Source: Rhexocercosporidium sp. MPI-PUGE-AT-0058 (Eukaryota; Ascomycota; Leotiomycetes; Helotiales). Taken from it: 64,000 bases of DNA. Below, piece after piece: positions 24,529 to 36,256 of the stretch; the stretch's first letter is position 1, and every line of letters starts with the position of its first letter. The DNA lies in assembly GCA_020746875.1 (NCBI GenBank), contig JAGTJL010000014.1, positions 1,116,001 through 1,180,000 of the forward strand, written 5' to 3'. The notes under the pieces are model-generated. The model saw nothing but the letters and a program-made list of their open reading frames with translations. It had not been told where the DNA came from and ran no database searches. A program made the translations under genes and the position numbers.

Positions 24529-26338
24529 ATGAAGTTCTTCAATTCTCTGGTTGTAGGCGCACTCGCCGCATCTGGATGTGTAGATGGCTCAACTATTCAA
24601 GATCGCACTGGACCGAAGTTCGTCACTTCGAAATTACTCCAGAATTCCATCACGGAGAAAGCGTATGTTTCTTCTCTACCTCTCAATTCCTGTTCTCATC
24701 CCTCAAATGAAAAAGGACCGGTTCACTCTAACATCACACTTCCCCCCAACAGCCTAATGAAGAACCTCCAAAACCTCCAAAAGATCGCCTCGCGAAACAA
24801 CAACAACCGCGCCTTCGGCTACCCAGGCTACACTGAGTCCGTCTCATTCATTACCTCCCGTCTCTCCAAACTCTCTAAAACAAGTTCCTTCTACGTCCAG
24901 GACTTCCCCGCCCTCTGGACAAACGTGACTTCCATATCCCTCTCCATCGACGGCGTCGACACCTTCGTCTTCGGCCTCCAGTACTCGCCTTCCACTTCCC
25001 CCGAAGGCGTGACTCTCCCTCTCGTACTTGGCCCAACTGGTGCAGCCGGATGTACCGTTGATGGATACGCTGGTTTCAACGTCGTTGGGAAGGCGGTGTT
25101 AGTTGAACGTGGAACGTGTCCTACTGGCGGAACCCTCGCGGGGCGTCTCAGACCCGCGGCAGCCGCTGGTGCAGCCGTGGTGATTATCTACAACAATGTC
25201 GTCTCGCATGTCACGGGTGGTACTTTGTCTGCTCCTGATCCGGAGAAGTTCGTTCCTGGGGGGTTCATCGATAGGGTTGATGGGTTGCCTGTTGTGGAGC
25301 GGTTGAAGGCGGGGAAGGCGGTGGAGATCAAGTTCCAACAGACGCAGTTGATTGAGACGAAGATCACGCAAAATGTTATTGCGGAGACGAAGGGTGGAGA
25401 TCCGAACAATGTCGTCATGCTGGGGGCGCATTTGGATAGTGTTGTTGCTGGGCCAGGAATCAATGATGATGGTAAATCACTCCTATCCCTACGATATCTC
25501 ATAAAATTAAGCGAGGATATTCTTTCTTGTATTTTTCCGAGTCTGGTTAGGTCACACATGGCTGACAATAAACCCCTCAGGCTCTGGAACGTCCCTCATC
25601 CTCGAACTTTTCACCGCCCTGAACTCCTTCCAACACAACCTCAAAGTCCGCTTCGCCTGGTGGGGTGCCGAAGAGAACGGACTCCTCGGCTCTAGGTACT
25701 ACACCTCGCACCTCTCACCCGCCAACGCCTCCTCCCTCCTCACCTATCTAAACTTCGACATGGTCTCCAAAGGCTACTTCGGCGTCTTCGACGGCGACGG
25801 ATCATCCTTCAACCTTTCCGGCCCAGCTGGATCGAACGTCATCGAGAAGATGTTCGTGGATGATCTCACGAGCAAGGGGTTGACGGTTACTCCCGCGGTA
25901 TTTAGTGGTGGGAGCGATTATCAGTCGTTCTTTGAGTTGGGATACCCCGTAGGGGGTTTGCATACTGGAACAGGCGTAGATCAGGATCCATGTTATCACC
26001 AGGCGTGTGATACGTATGAGAATCCTAACTCAACTGTATTGACGGTTAATGCGAAGGTATGTTGTGTCTGCCCGTCACTTTTCCTTCGTATTCTTTCCCA
26101 CTTCAAACTCAAATTATGATCTGTATTTAATTTTGACATTTGGGATCGGGGCTGATGAGATGAACAGACTGCTGCTCATGTCCTGAGTATCCTCGCCATT
26201 GAAGGCGACAAATTAATCCCGAAACGCGTTTCCAAACGCACGCCGACGCTGGGCGAGATGGAGTACCCGAGGAGCATTCCGTGGGGTGTTGAGGAGGGCC
26301 AGCATGGGCATAGTCTTACTTGTGGACATGAGGAGTAG
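24529..26338 (+). CDS. secreted M28 zinc aminopeptidase with PA domain
   Basis: Exons 24529-24662, 24753-25471, 25581-26056 and 26168-26338 give 499 residues. A signal peptide (MKFFNSLVVGALAASGCVDG) is followed by a propeptide-like region. A PA domain is inserted at about residues 130-260 (VERGTCPTGGTLAGRLRPAAAAGAAVVIIYNN). The M28 catalytic domain follows. Two-zinc ligands are visible: GAHLDSV, GINDDGSGT, WWGAEENGLLGS (Glu pair), LNFDMVS, and the final His in DPCYHQACDT. The family (aminopeptidase Y type) trims N-terminal residues from peptides outside the cell or in the vacuole. Intron 1 (90 bp) contains no in-frame stop, so its retention would add 30 residues. The C-terminal tail ends HSLTCGHEE. 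Confidence 0.9.
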
Positions 26339-27500
26339 ATGCAGCACGTTCAATCTTGCCGTTTGATTCTTCTGTCCCAGTCTATGAGATGTGGAGTGGC
26401 TGGATGGATATGTACATAGAACCCATGCGGCTTGGTGGATCCGAAGAAAAGTTCTGTTTACTTCTGTAAGACTGCGCTTGTGCTTAGCGAGGGTCCGAGG
26501 GGTGTTGGGGCGACTATCCTGAAGACGTTGAAAAACGAGCCCGTAAAGCCCAAAGCTACATTCGTGAAATCGAGTCAGATTTTTGAATATAATTACAATC
26601 TATCTAATGCCTTGACTCCATTTCGATGTTCGGGTGTCTATGAAGAAGCAGTCCGGCAGAACTGCCTTCCGCAGTAGAATACAAACTCGGATGGCAGATC
26701 CTGGAACTAGTGATTGAGGTTACCCGGGTTGGCTTACTCTCGATTGAGGGTTTGCCTAAAGTATTCTCTCTGTTTTGTCACTGTTGGAATCACCTAGTAA
26801 CGGTAGGGGTTTCTCGATTCAAATGTTGACACGGCAAATAGGGGTAAAGCTTTACTCTTGATTTGTACTTTGTATTTGTGTGTCCTCTCTCTATTCGAGC
26901 AGAGGACGATTCTATGTACTCGAGATCGGCGAGTTACGGCATAATCGTAATCTCCGTAATGCGACGGCGAGGCTTGCTGGGCCATGAAAGCTGGTGTAGG
27001 TTTCGCTCTAGATGCGTCGCTAATGGGTGGTTTAATTTTAAGGCGGAGAGAGTGGCTGAGTCTTATTCAAGACCACGATTCCTGAACTGGCAGAACATAG
27101 TTCGCTAGATGGAAGTGTGGATCTCGGAGGTGGAGGTTGATTTTATCTGACAGAATTGAATGATGTAACGCCATTTCAGTTGTACAGAGAGCTGTTGGTA
27201 TTTGAACAGAGCCGCAATAAAATGTGAAAAGCAATCATTGTTTCGTGCTCTGCTCCCAACTTATCAAGCCACGAAACCATTTCCCCGCTATCATCAAGTA
27301 TAGTCTTGCTGTTCGCAAGATAATGAACTTGTTCGTTTCTATAATGGCGCATGTGTTAGCAATATCAATTTAAAGAGTTCTGATAGTAAATTACCTTTCT
27401 CGTGTTGACGGGACTTCTTGATTCTTGTTTCACTGAGCCTAGGAAGTGATTGCGGCCGAACAGCAAGCCAGCCTGATGGTAGAGTTGTCTTCCCATCTCA
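26339..27500. other. intergenic between convergent genes
   Basis: This is the shared 3' flank of the aminopeptidase and the patatin gene. Short ORFs (for example 26432-26677) show no family features. Confidence 0.5.
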
Positions 27501-30379
27501 TCAAATTGTCTGCGCTTGATAGTCTGGGTGTTTGGTATATAACCAGCATCGTCGACTGTTCTCCGCGACCTCTTCCATGCTCGAACCTGATGCTGTGTGG
27601 TCGTGATTATGTTCTCCCCTGATATGACTCTCGAATTGAGCAAAAGTCTTGAGTTCTGCCGCATCCTTGCACGTAACATAAGGACATTCGTACCAGGATG
27701 CAGAAGCATATCGATCCCATCGGTATTTGTCACGGACTCGTAGACGTCGACGCTGTACCAAGAGTCGAGCGCAATCCCTGAGTTCCTTCTGAATAGGATC
27801 GGATGCTAAGTAGACCGTGACCGCTTCTTCAACTTCATGAAGAGTTTTCGATCCAGATTCAGTGTGCTTCAGCTTCATCATGTTGACAAGCCTGTCGCTC
27901 TTCCATTCGTCCATCTTGACGTTCCCGAGCCGTACTCCGCCGTCCAATCGGTAGTATGGAAACACGGGTTTGTTGTCTCGAAAAGCATACCCTAGCATCT
28001 GCTCATGTGCTCCTTCCGTGCGGGATGGGTGTCGCAGGATTGCCTTGATATTTGCGATAAATTCTCGGATCCGGGTTGCGGCTCGAGTGTATCCTTCTTC
28101 GGCAAACATCCTCACTTCTTTTTTGCCCGTCCCAACACTTACAAAAATACTGACATTCTTGCTCAAGCCACCGTGCTTGTGTATCACATCCTTGTAGACC
28201 TCGCAACTTGGATTGTTCGAGCCAAATCCTCCATCCTTGAATCTCACACTGGTCCGAGTTCCGTTAGAGTCTGTAATCGTGATGCGAACTGGGGGAAACT
28301 TTGTGGGCGCGGCACTCGTCGCACGCCCGACATCATGTATTTCCACGTCCGATGGTGCCCCCGGATTATGGACATTGGCATGCTTCAGCGCCATTGTTGT
28401 TCGTCTCCTGGGTACCCCGGGTCGAGGCTCCTGTCCGTTGCGGTTGCGTGCAAAAGTCTCATAAGTACGGAACAGATATGGTGCATCTGTGGTTCCATTC
28501 TCCGAATAGGCCAGGACGACGCTTTGGGAGATATTAGCCAAAGTTCAATAAAACTGAACAGACATTTTCGGGCTTGTCGGACTCACGTTCTGCAAAAATC
28601 TGGATCAGAAGGAAACCTGACTCCAAAGGGTCTCTGGGTAGAACAGTAGCGACTTGTGACACCTTTAATAGCATCTTCCAAAGGTCTCCATCCAAATTTA
28701 TGCCAGAGTAGCCCACCCGTGGACAATTGTCGGGGATGAGCAAATACCCTTTCGCCGAGTGATTTGTATTCAGAAATGCAATCATTCACCGACATTCGAA
28801 ATCGCGACAACATGATGCTGATCAGCCTACCGACGCAAATCATTAGCATTTTGTCCTCAATCTCTGTCCCGGGAACAAGGAACAGCAAAAGCTAACGACT
28901 TACCCGCCAGTACTGGTGCCTCCAACGTATGTGAAGTAGTGGCAAGGTAGGAACAAGTCAGCGTCTTCGAGGCTCTCTGTGGAAGTTGCAAAAATCGAGG
29001 ACGAACGACGATCCACAGTAGGAGGTCTGCTGTCTTCGGCTGGCTTGATATTTGTCGGCTTGTAGATCCCGGGATAGAAACTTGACGTCGTTCTACTGTC
29101 CAGTCGTCTCTCTTCGGCACCGATGTGTCTCATCAATTCTCTCATGACAAGCAAACTACCATATCCCCGAATACCACCGCCATCTACGATTTGTTAGCTG
29201 TAGATTAATTATTGTTACCTTCGACTTACCGAATGTCAACACAGCCTGTGTCACCCATTCCTCATGCCTCAGTGCATGGTCAAGGAAGTCAGCCACGAAT
29301 CGAGAATCCTCTGACACCGTCAATGCATCCAGCTGCAAGACTTGAATTTCTGTTTGGAGATGTGTGTCAACGTGTAGGAACAGGTCTTGTATCTTTCGGT
29401 CAGCCTGGGGCGTAAGGGCCCCAAGCTTTCCGCCCATCAGCAGAATTGGTGTGGGTATTTTGACAACACTGACCTGGCGTGTGATGTATTCCGGTAGTGG
29501 ACCATCAACCGATACTATACCACCAAGAATTGTTCGGCTCCAAGCACACGCCATCGTGAGAGCAGCTGTACCGCCTTGGCCTTGGCCTATAAGTGCAATA
29601 TTGTTAGGACGAAAGTTGCACTTTTCAACCAAAATGCCCTGAACCACAAACTCCATAATGAGCCGAGTCGCCATCTGGAAATTATTCCCACAAAGTTCCT
29701 CGTCAGTCCATATTATTCCACTCAGGAATACCAGGACAGTCTGGGGGTGTCCTAGGTGTTGCTTTGCGAATGGCTTCCAGGTAGATTCGGTGCCCCCACC
29801 GTCATCTAAGAAAATCACCACGTTCGCAACGCCGCAATCAACGCCACCGGAATTATACGTCCTGATCTCTAAAGAAACGCTACTTTTGAGTTCAGGGACG
29901 CTGTTGAAGTCGGCAATGGTGGGCGCCCGAGGCGTACCCTTTGATATTGGTGCATGAGTACTCTTCAATGTATTCTTGAATGCTTCAAAATCGGCAGCAC
30001 GCTGCCTCACCACATGTAGCGCGTTTTCAGAACTGTTTTGCGACTGAAGAGGTTGAAAGTTGTGCCCGGCTATGCTAGACCTATTCGACCTGGCCAGATA
30101 ACTGGTATCAGAAATTGACGAAGTTGAACCTGTGTCTTGACGAATAGGAAGGGCAAAATCTGTGATACCAGTCGCATTCTGTGCAGCCCCGACATGATCT
30201 GACACCTCATCTTCAGGAAGTGACGATAGTACTGGGGAGCGGCACAACGTGCGATCCGGTGAGCTGAAGCTATCTGCAACGAATAAGTTTCTTGAGGGCG
30301 GATCATGGGATTTGGACAGACTTGATTGGAGATCTGGCTGTCCTGACGTGGATCCATTTGTATTCTGTGGGCATGACAT
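27501..30379 (-). CDS. pseudo-alpha/beta-hydrolase - patatin phospholipase fusion with C-terminal zinc-finger-like motif
   Basis: Exons 30379-29230, 29183-28904, 28826-28587 and 28521-27501 give 896 residues; the upstream TTG at 30397 is not used. After a Ser-rich N-terminus, residues about 170-380 resemble an LYPLA-like esterase, but the nucleophile elbow reads GQGQGG (about 264-269) with no Ser, so that domain is probably inactive. A patatin domain follows: oxyanion loop DGGGIRGYGS (from residue 384), GTSTGG with Ser474, and the dyad Asp in DGGFGSNNP (Asp653). Patatins release fatty acids from phospholipids, and in fungi some patatins are fused to NLR modules. Near the C-terminus, CPYVTC ... 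FESHIRGEH looks like one C2H2-type finger. Intron joins are clean. A further 3' exon cannot be excluded. Confidence 0.85.
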
Positions 30380-32370
30380 GGCGAGTACAGCGAACAAGCG
30401 CCTTGTGATGTTGCTGTAATAATGACTTGTCTGTTGGCAAATTATGTACTATAAAGACGTGTCGCTGCGTTACTTCTTCAACAAAAGAAGCCGTCCTGGT
30501 CAAGCTGTCCCAGCCTTATGAGGTGGCCTGCGCAGCCGCCAGTTGTCAAATCCATCCCGGAGCCTCACTCTTGCACCCACACTTCCCGCAATATTGAAGG
30601 GAGCCAGCAATCCATTTCCAATTCTCCTCTCGTCGCTGTAGGTGGATTGAGTCGATGTCATTTCTTAGACACAATGCCCCTTTGGGCGTGAGGTTGGACC
30701 GGTGTGGTAGGCGTGGAAACATAGAGCGAGACACGGGATAGAAAGACCGCAGGCATACAGTCTTCTTAAGTGAACAGTCGTTATCCGAAGTCAACAACCG
30801 GGCGGTAAGAGCCTTTGATGGCTCGAATGTCTCAGAACTTGGTTGCATGGCGTATGTCAACATTTCAGCTGCTAATAACACCGCTCGCTTAAGGTCCTAT
30901 GCACTGGGATTCTGTCATGCCAGGCCGCAAGGCAGACTTATCGAAAGCCGCAGGCGAAAAGTGGCGTCCAGCGAACGAATTTAGCGCTGCAACCAATTTC
31001 ATTCATGGCGGATTCAGCGGTCTTTCAAGGAAAAATAGCCAGCTGACTGATATGGTCTTAATTGGTCCCAAATTTGGGTGCATAGAGGGGCACTTTCTAA
31101 CAACAAGGCCTAAGAGAAGGGGCTGATACAGTCACTTCATTAGTGTCGGATGACCAGCGCCTCAAACAAACCAAGGGATGAAGCATCCGCGCAGGAAAAA
31201 CTATGAAAGGACAGCCACTTCCATGATCTGATAACCCGGTCGTTAGACAGTCAGCGCTACATGCAAGCCTACAACCCCAGCTAGCATCCTTTACTCGCGT
31301 TGTTACATCTTATCACGCAATAGATGTGCCCCTCATTCTTGGCCAAAGGCCCCAAATCGGAGCACTCTACGGTTGCTGTGTTCGATCTCGACTCCAACCA
31401 CCTGAGTCAATTCCCCTCGACTGTAGTTCATGGTATGCGCTCAATGAGAGGGAAAACGTACACTTTTTGACCATTTCTAGAACAGGGGAGCACGAATCCG
31501 GAGAAACCTAGCTTTGAAAGAGCCACGATCCCTCGTTTTGGTCTATTCGATATCTTTGCTTCCAACGAGTCCAACGATGACTGCCCACCCCATCACACAA
31601 TCATTACCAGGGCCAACCAAGACACCAGAGGGAGTTGTTTTGTAGCGAGGCTCAACTATAGTCGCTTGGGTATAGGTGCAAACATAAGACGAGTCTTCAC
31701 GAGCAGCAAACATCGAGTGATCTACATAGGCTCGGTATCATCCTAAACACATAAGCTATATGTAGGGTTGGTGGGTAGCAGTCGGTTGGCTTCAACGACA
31801 CTGTCTGAAGATGCGAAAGCAGTCTATGAGGGAAGAGTATCAGATTGTCATTATGCTAGACCCTCGCTCTTGTAGCTAGTCGAGAAGTATGGCGCGACTG
31901 GGAACTGAATCGAAAGAAGTCGATGTGATATCAGATCAAAATTATGTGACCTGATACAAATATAACTATGCCTAAACACATGAGTAGTGTATGACATACA
32001 CTATAGGTATTATTTGATTCATAGCTGTAGATTTGGTAATTTTGGCAAGGTTGGTGAGTACTGCTTTCACTTGGCAAGCTATTCGAAGAAATTTGAATGT
32101 TCCATATGTCATTTTATCAGGATGATGGGGAGTCGGTCATGAAATACTGCATATATTCCTGAAACTGTAATCCGCTCTAGTTTTTGGTCTTGACCATAAG
32201 TGAAAAGAGCTTCGAAAGATTGTGTTCCAATGCGTGGGAAGAAGCCCTGCTAGTATTTCAATCATCTTACAATGTTTCCTTCGATGCTCTGTTACACCTC
32301 TCTTCTTTAACTCATTCGCCTCAATGGCCCTCGGCCTCTTTTGGGGGAGTCAATCTCGAAAAGTTGTTCG
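30380..32370. other. intergenic, no gene recognised
   Basis: About 2 kb of spacer. ORFs on either strand (such as 30546-30881 minus, 30899-31126 plus) have no motif and no plausible extension. Confidence 0.5.
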
Positions 32371-33735
32371 TTATATCCACCGCGGACTATGTACGACGCC
32401 CCTATCTACCTTCGCTTTCGCTTTGAACCCCAAGCTACCAGTTGGGCTCATTATCAACGCCGAGTCCCTAAAGGGCGAATGTGGTGGTGGTGGTAGTTTT
32501 CTCAACTTCCCTTTCTTCGTGTTGTCTTTCTCAAGTCTGATACATCCAAGCGACGCTTTTCTATGCGGTAGATACTTTGCTTTCGGTGTGTGAGACATCT
32601 GTCGTGTTCGCGGCGTCCGTGGCAAGGAAGTCGTTACTTCTGATCTCTCCATAGCTCTCCTCCCAATCTCAACCAAATTCCCTCTCCTCGTCTCACTCTC
32701 GCTCTTCCTCAGCTGCGCTATCTGCACGATGGCAGCTTCATGGATCGTCTCGCTCATATCCCTCACATGTCCTAATATCGGTCCCCCGCTATCATCATCC
32801 AGCCCAAGCGCAGAATCGAAAGAATCTTCCCTTCCATGACCGATGCTTTTTCCCTGGCTCTCGCTTTCAGACTTGATGATCACCGGTACAACATCCGACT
32901 CCGTCTCAGTCGCCTGCCCACTCCCCTCACTGACTTCTGGCATCTCATCGAGACCAAGATTTTCAACCCAATGTTCGATTTCGGCGGCCTCTTTGGAAAT
33001 CTCGACTTCATCCACGAACTCCTCGACTAGACCTGCGAGGTGTAATAAACTCTCTGCTTCCTCTTGCATGATCACCACCAACTCGGTCAAGTCGGCTAAG
33101 ATGGCATCTTCTTCCTGGACGGAGTGTTGTTGGTCCATTATTGTGTTCATAATGTTTAATACCTCGGTTAAGAGGTTGGTCATTTTCTCGGGAGCAAGTG
33201 ATGATGGTGTCGGCGGGACATCTTTGCCTAGACTTCGAGAGCTTCTAGAAGTGGAAGTTGTTGGCGTTGATGTGGTTGAGTGAAATCGGGTAGAGCGAGG
33301 TGTAGTAGGAAGTGGAGGCAATGGACCACGAGTTGGGATTGACAGAGGTTGTAGATTGAGACTTGGTCTCCTCCTGATCGGGATAGGTGGCGTTAAAATG
33401 TCTTCCTCAACATTCATATCATCAGAAGCAAAACATTCAAAGACATCCGGCATGTCAGGCAACGGCTGAGAAGTGAGTAGTTTGTTTCTCTTTTCCCGTT
33501 CGGTAGGCGTTGGAGTGGGAAGAACAATGTCGAAAATCGTCGACGAGGAAAGCGTATCGTTATGAGTGTTTGGACGATATTTAGGCATCATAAACATGAT
33601 CGGAACCTCCTCAACCGAAGCATAGTCGTCAGAGCAAGTGGATAGACGAGTGTCCGTTTCTCGTGGGGAGGGTGGGAAGTGATTTGGATGTTTATGACGA
33701 AAAGGATAAGCTTTACAGTTGTCGGTTTTCCACAT
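32371..33735 (-). CDS. hypothetical low-complexity protein
   Basis: Single exon, 454 residues from the ATG at 33735; an upstream TTG in the same frame at 33822 is less likely. I do not recognise a family. It starts with a basic HKHPNHFPPSP segment, then Ser/Thr/Pro-rich stretches. A more ordered acidic, probably coiled-coil region (about residues 185-265, NLLTEVLNIMNTIMDQQHS onward) follows. A basic, Ser/Pro-rich C-terminus (KLPPPPHSPF, KAKAKVDRG) completes it. The composition suggests a regulatory or scaffold protein, but no function is claimed. The real start could lie in an upstream exon (an ATG is present at 33876-33878). Confidence 0.6.
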   Translation of the reverse strand: MWKTDNCKAYPFRHKHPNHFPPSPRETDTRLSTCSDDYASVEEVPIMFMMPKYRPNTHNDTLSSSTIFDIVLPTPTPTEREKRNKLLTSQPLPDMPDVFECFASDDMNVEEDILTPPIPIRRRPSLNLQPLSIPTRGPLPPLPTTPRSTRFHSTTSTPTTSTSRSSRSLGKDVPPTPSSLAPEKMTNLLTEVLNIMNTIMDQQHSVQEEDAILADLTELVVIMQEEAESLLHLAGLVEEFVDEVEISKEAAEIEHWVENLGLDEMPEVSEGSGQATETESDVVPVIIKSESESQGKSIGHGREDSFDSALGLDDDSGGPILGHVRDMSETIHEAAIVQIAQLRKSESETRRGNLVEIGRRAMERSEVTTSLPRTPRTRQMSHTPKAKYLPHRKASLGCIRLEKDNTKKGKLRKLPPPPHSPFRDSALIMSPTGSLGFKAKAKVDRGVVHSPRWI

Positions 33736-34687
33736 CTTATGATCTTTGCTTTGACCCCTTGAATAACACCCAGATGTGCAGAATCGGCGGAAAGGAAATT
33801 CCCAATACCAAATACGGTACAAGAGACTAAACGAAATTGAGAAGTGGTTCTAGAGCTCCTCTTTCCTCGTATTTCCATTTCAGTTGGAAATTACTAATGT
33901 AGCGAGTCCAATGCGAGATATATATATCTCAACCTGTATCCAGGGAAACAAAGACGTCATAATGAAACGCATTGTTGGAGTGGGAACTATCGTGCTATGC
34001 ATGTTCATGCTTGCATGGATGGGCGGGTGATTTTCCTCGCTTAATTCGGGGTGACTAGCGATTGGGGGTGGGATGTGCGGGGAGATCCTGGCTGCGGCTC
34101 GACAATGCATAACGCTTGGGGTTACAGGTTGGACTCCAAAAAAGTTTGATGGTACAGTGACGATTTTGGTTGCCAGGAGGATGGAGAGGAGTTGACTGAC
34201 AGGCATGTCGGATTGATTCCGAATTTGTCGACCTACGGATGGTCGAGAATCGAAAGGTGCGTGTTTTCGCTTGTTGACATTGATCTTAGACTGATGATCT
34301 GGCCAACTAACAAAGTACCAGGAAGCTGTCGCTTTAGTACCGAGAGCTTGGCGAACGGTGTAGGCCAAGTCTCGTCATCTTTGCAGTAGAAAGTATATGC
34401 CGACTTAGGAATTGTACGCTGGTTAATTGGTCCGTTTGCAAGGAAAATTTTGTACTACTAATTAGACCGCTGGCTCAAAAGTGAACGGTTAATAAAACCT
34501 TTAGTACTCTTAAAGTTTGCGACCGCCCAAGTTCTCGGCCCTTGACTACCCAAATAAACTCAATTTGAGAACGGTCACAGGAAACGACCCTGAACGCCAA
34601 ATATAATAAAAGGTCAATTTCGGTGGTCTTTCAGAGTTGATTGGTACACTGGCAGTAATGCTATACTTAAATAGAAAGTCGGTACTA
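33736..34687. other. intergenic
   Basis: Mostly spacer. A 162-codon frame at 33880-34368 (minus) begins with TTG and has no recognisable domain; I do not call it a gene. Confidence 0.4.
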
Positions 34688-35711
34688 TCAAACCTCTATA
34701 TACCGCAGCTCTAGCGGTCCCGGCTTCTCAGACTTTTCTGCTGTCTTCATTTCATTCCCTATACCGCCTTGCGCTAAAGGCAATTCAATCACGGGAGGAA
34801 AGCCTGAAGACCGACAGCAAGTGTCAGTGATCCCTTCAAAGCCGATCTCAGCGCCACCCAGGTCGATGTCGGCACAATCGTCTGCCTTACACAACGAGTC
34901 AAACTTGACAGATCTGCAAAGCTAAAGAGAAGAGCTATCTCTATCAAGGAGAATAATATGCTAAGATTAATTGACTAAATTGAGTTAGGGTTAATGTTCT
35001 TACGAGTGGCGATTACTTCCACTGGCGAGACTTGGATCCTGCCGTAGGTATTGAATAATTAGTGCACCGAGTATGGTCTGTAGTAAAACGACAAGGCCGA
35101 CGATCTGGTAGGTTTCTTCAGTAAGAATTGAGGGTGCAGAATGAAGAGGAGTACATACCTCGTGGGAGCTCTACAGTGATTTTAACATGCTCTGAAATTA
35201 ATGACGAAACCAAACGTGATGACGGCAAGATGGGCAATAGAGTACCCAAGCCAGAGCGGCCATTTGGGGGAAGGAGGTGCAGGCATCTTTGATGTTGGTT
35301 TGCTGAGTAGTCGCATGACTTGTAACTCATTGAATGCAAGTAGCAATAACGGGATGGCGGCAAAATATGGTAAGACAGTAAAAAGAACAGGGTCATGTCA
35401 GTTTATTTGAAATTCATGTTTGAGTTTGGTGACTTACGGTGCGCTGCTACCGCCCCAATGAGGGTATGTATTCCCAATCCATTAACGGACACAGACCCTA
35501 TACCTTTCGCTGGGTGCAATGGATACGTATTACCGCCGTTCTTGATGACAGAGGCTCTTGATCCGGTACTGATACGTTGCCGATGGTTTCAGATAAACAA
35601 GTCAAGTCCTTCAACTTTATTCTACCCACATTGTTTGTTTTGCGCTGCACCAGGCCGAAGAAAACAGCTGCCAATCCACAGAATTCCTCTGGCGGCAGTT
35701 TGACTGATGCT
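34688..35711 (-). pseudogene. small multi-pass membrane protein gene with damaged splice sites
   Basis: Coding blocks on the minus strand can be followed: MSISQTAARGILWIGS (ATG 35709-35711); after an intron (GTAGAA donor, CAG acceptor), HPAKGIGSVSVNGLGIHTL; then three hydrophobic segments (PYFAAIPLLLLAFNELQ, WLGYSIAHLAVITFGFVINF, IVGLVVLLQTILGALII); then a soluble tail ending GPLELRYIEV. After AVAAH there is a good donor (gtaagt) and branch site (CTGAC), but no AG before PYFAAIP; the expected acceptor reads tcttac. A second break follows INFRAC, where frame and splice sites do not connect to the IVGLVV exon. The pieces look like a real membrane protein gene that has decayed, or an unusual splice arrangement. 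I do not know the family. Confidence 0.4.
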
Positions 35712-36256
35712 CATTACACGCGGGAAGAGAAGGGAGAAGGGGGAAGGATATAAAAAGTTGCGTCGCGCGAAGAAGACAGGGCTGGATAGCACGATACGAG
35801 CTAGGGGGCTACCTGATCCTGACAGTCACCTGATGAGCACTTGAGGAGACTTGAAAGTCCCTCGTGAGCCGTGGACAAACTCACCTATACAGTCAGTGAA
35901 TACTAAAAAAGCTAGTAGTTCTCCTAAGGTGCCAATTTATACTAGCCGGGATACGCAGCATATTGAATGACAAAACTCAGGCACGTGAGCCCTCTTCTTC
36001 TCGCCACTAACTCGAGTCTCCTTGTTGACGATTAAATGCGGGCTTTCGCGGGAAACCCATAACCCTCTACCGTACGTATTTCAGATTTTGGACGAAGATA
36101 TTCGAAGATTCACCATCCAGCCACAGGCTATGAGCCTGCCACGTCATATTTCTCCGGCGAGGCTGAGGCTGAGATCCAAACAACAAGGGCACTATTCCAG
36201 TTTCTTCCTTACAAGCATCACCTACATCTTCTCCACAAATAAGCTTGACAACCAGC
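35712..36256. other. intergenic
   Basis: Divergent promoter region between the membrane-protein relic and the HET-like gene. No further feature is seen. Confidence 0.45.

Noticed and set aside
33880..34368. 162-codon minus-strand frame
   Set aside because: It starts with TTG, has no domain, and its composition looks random.
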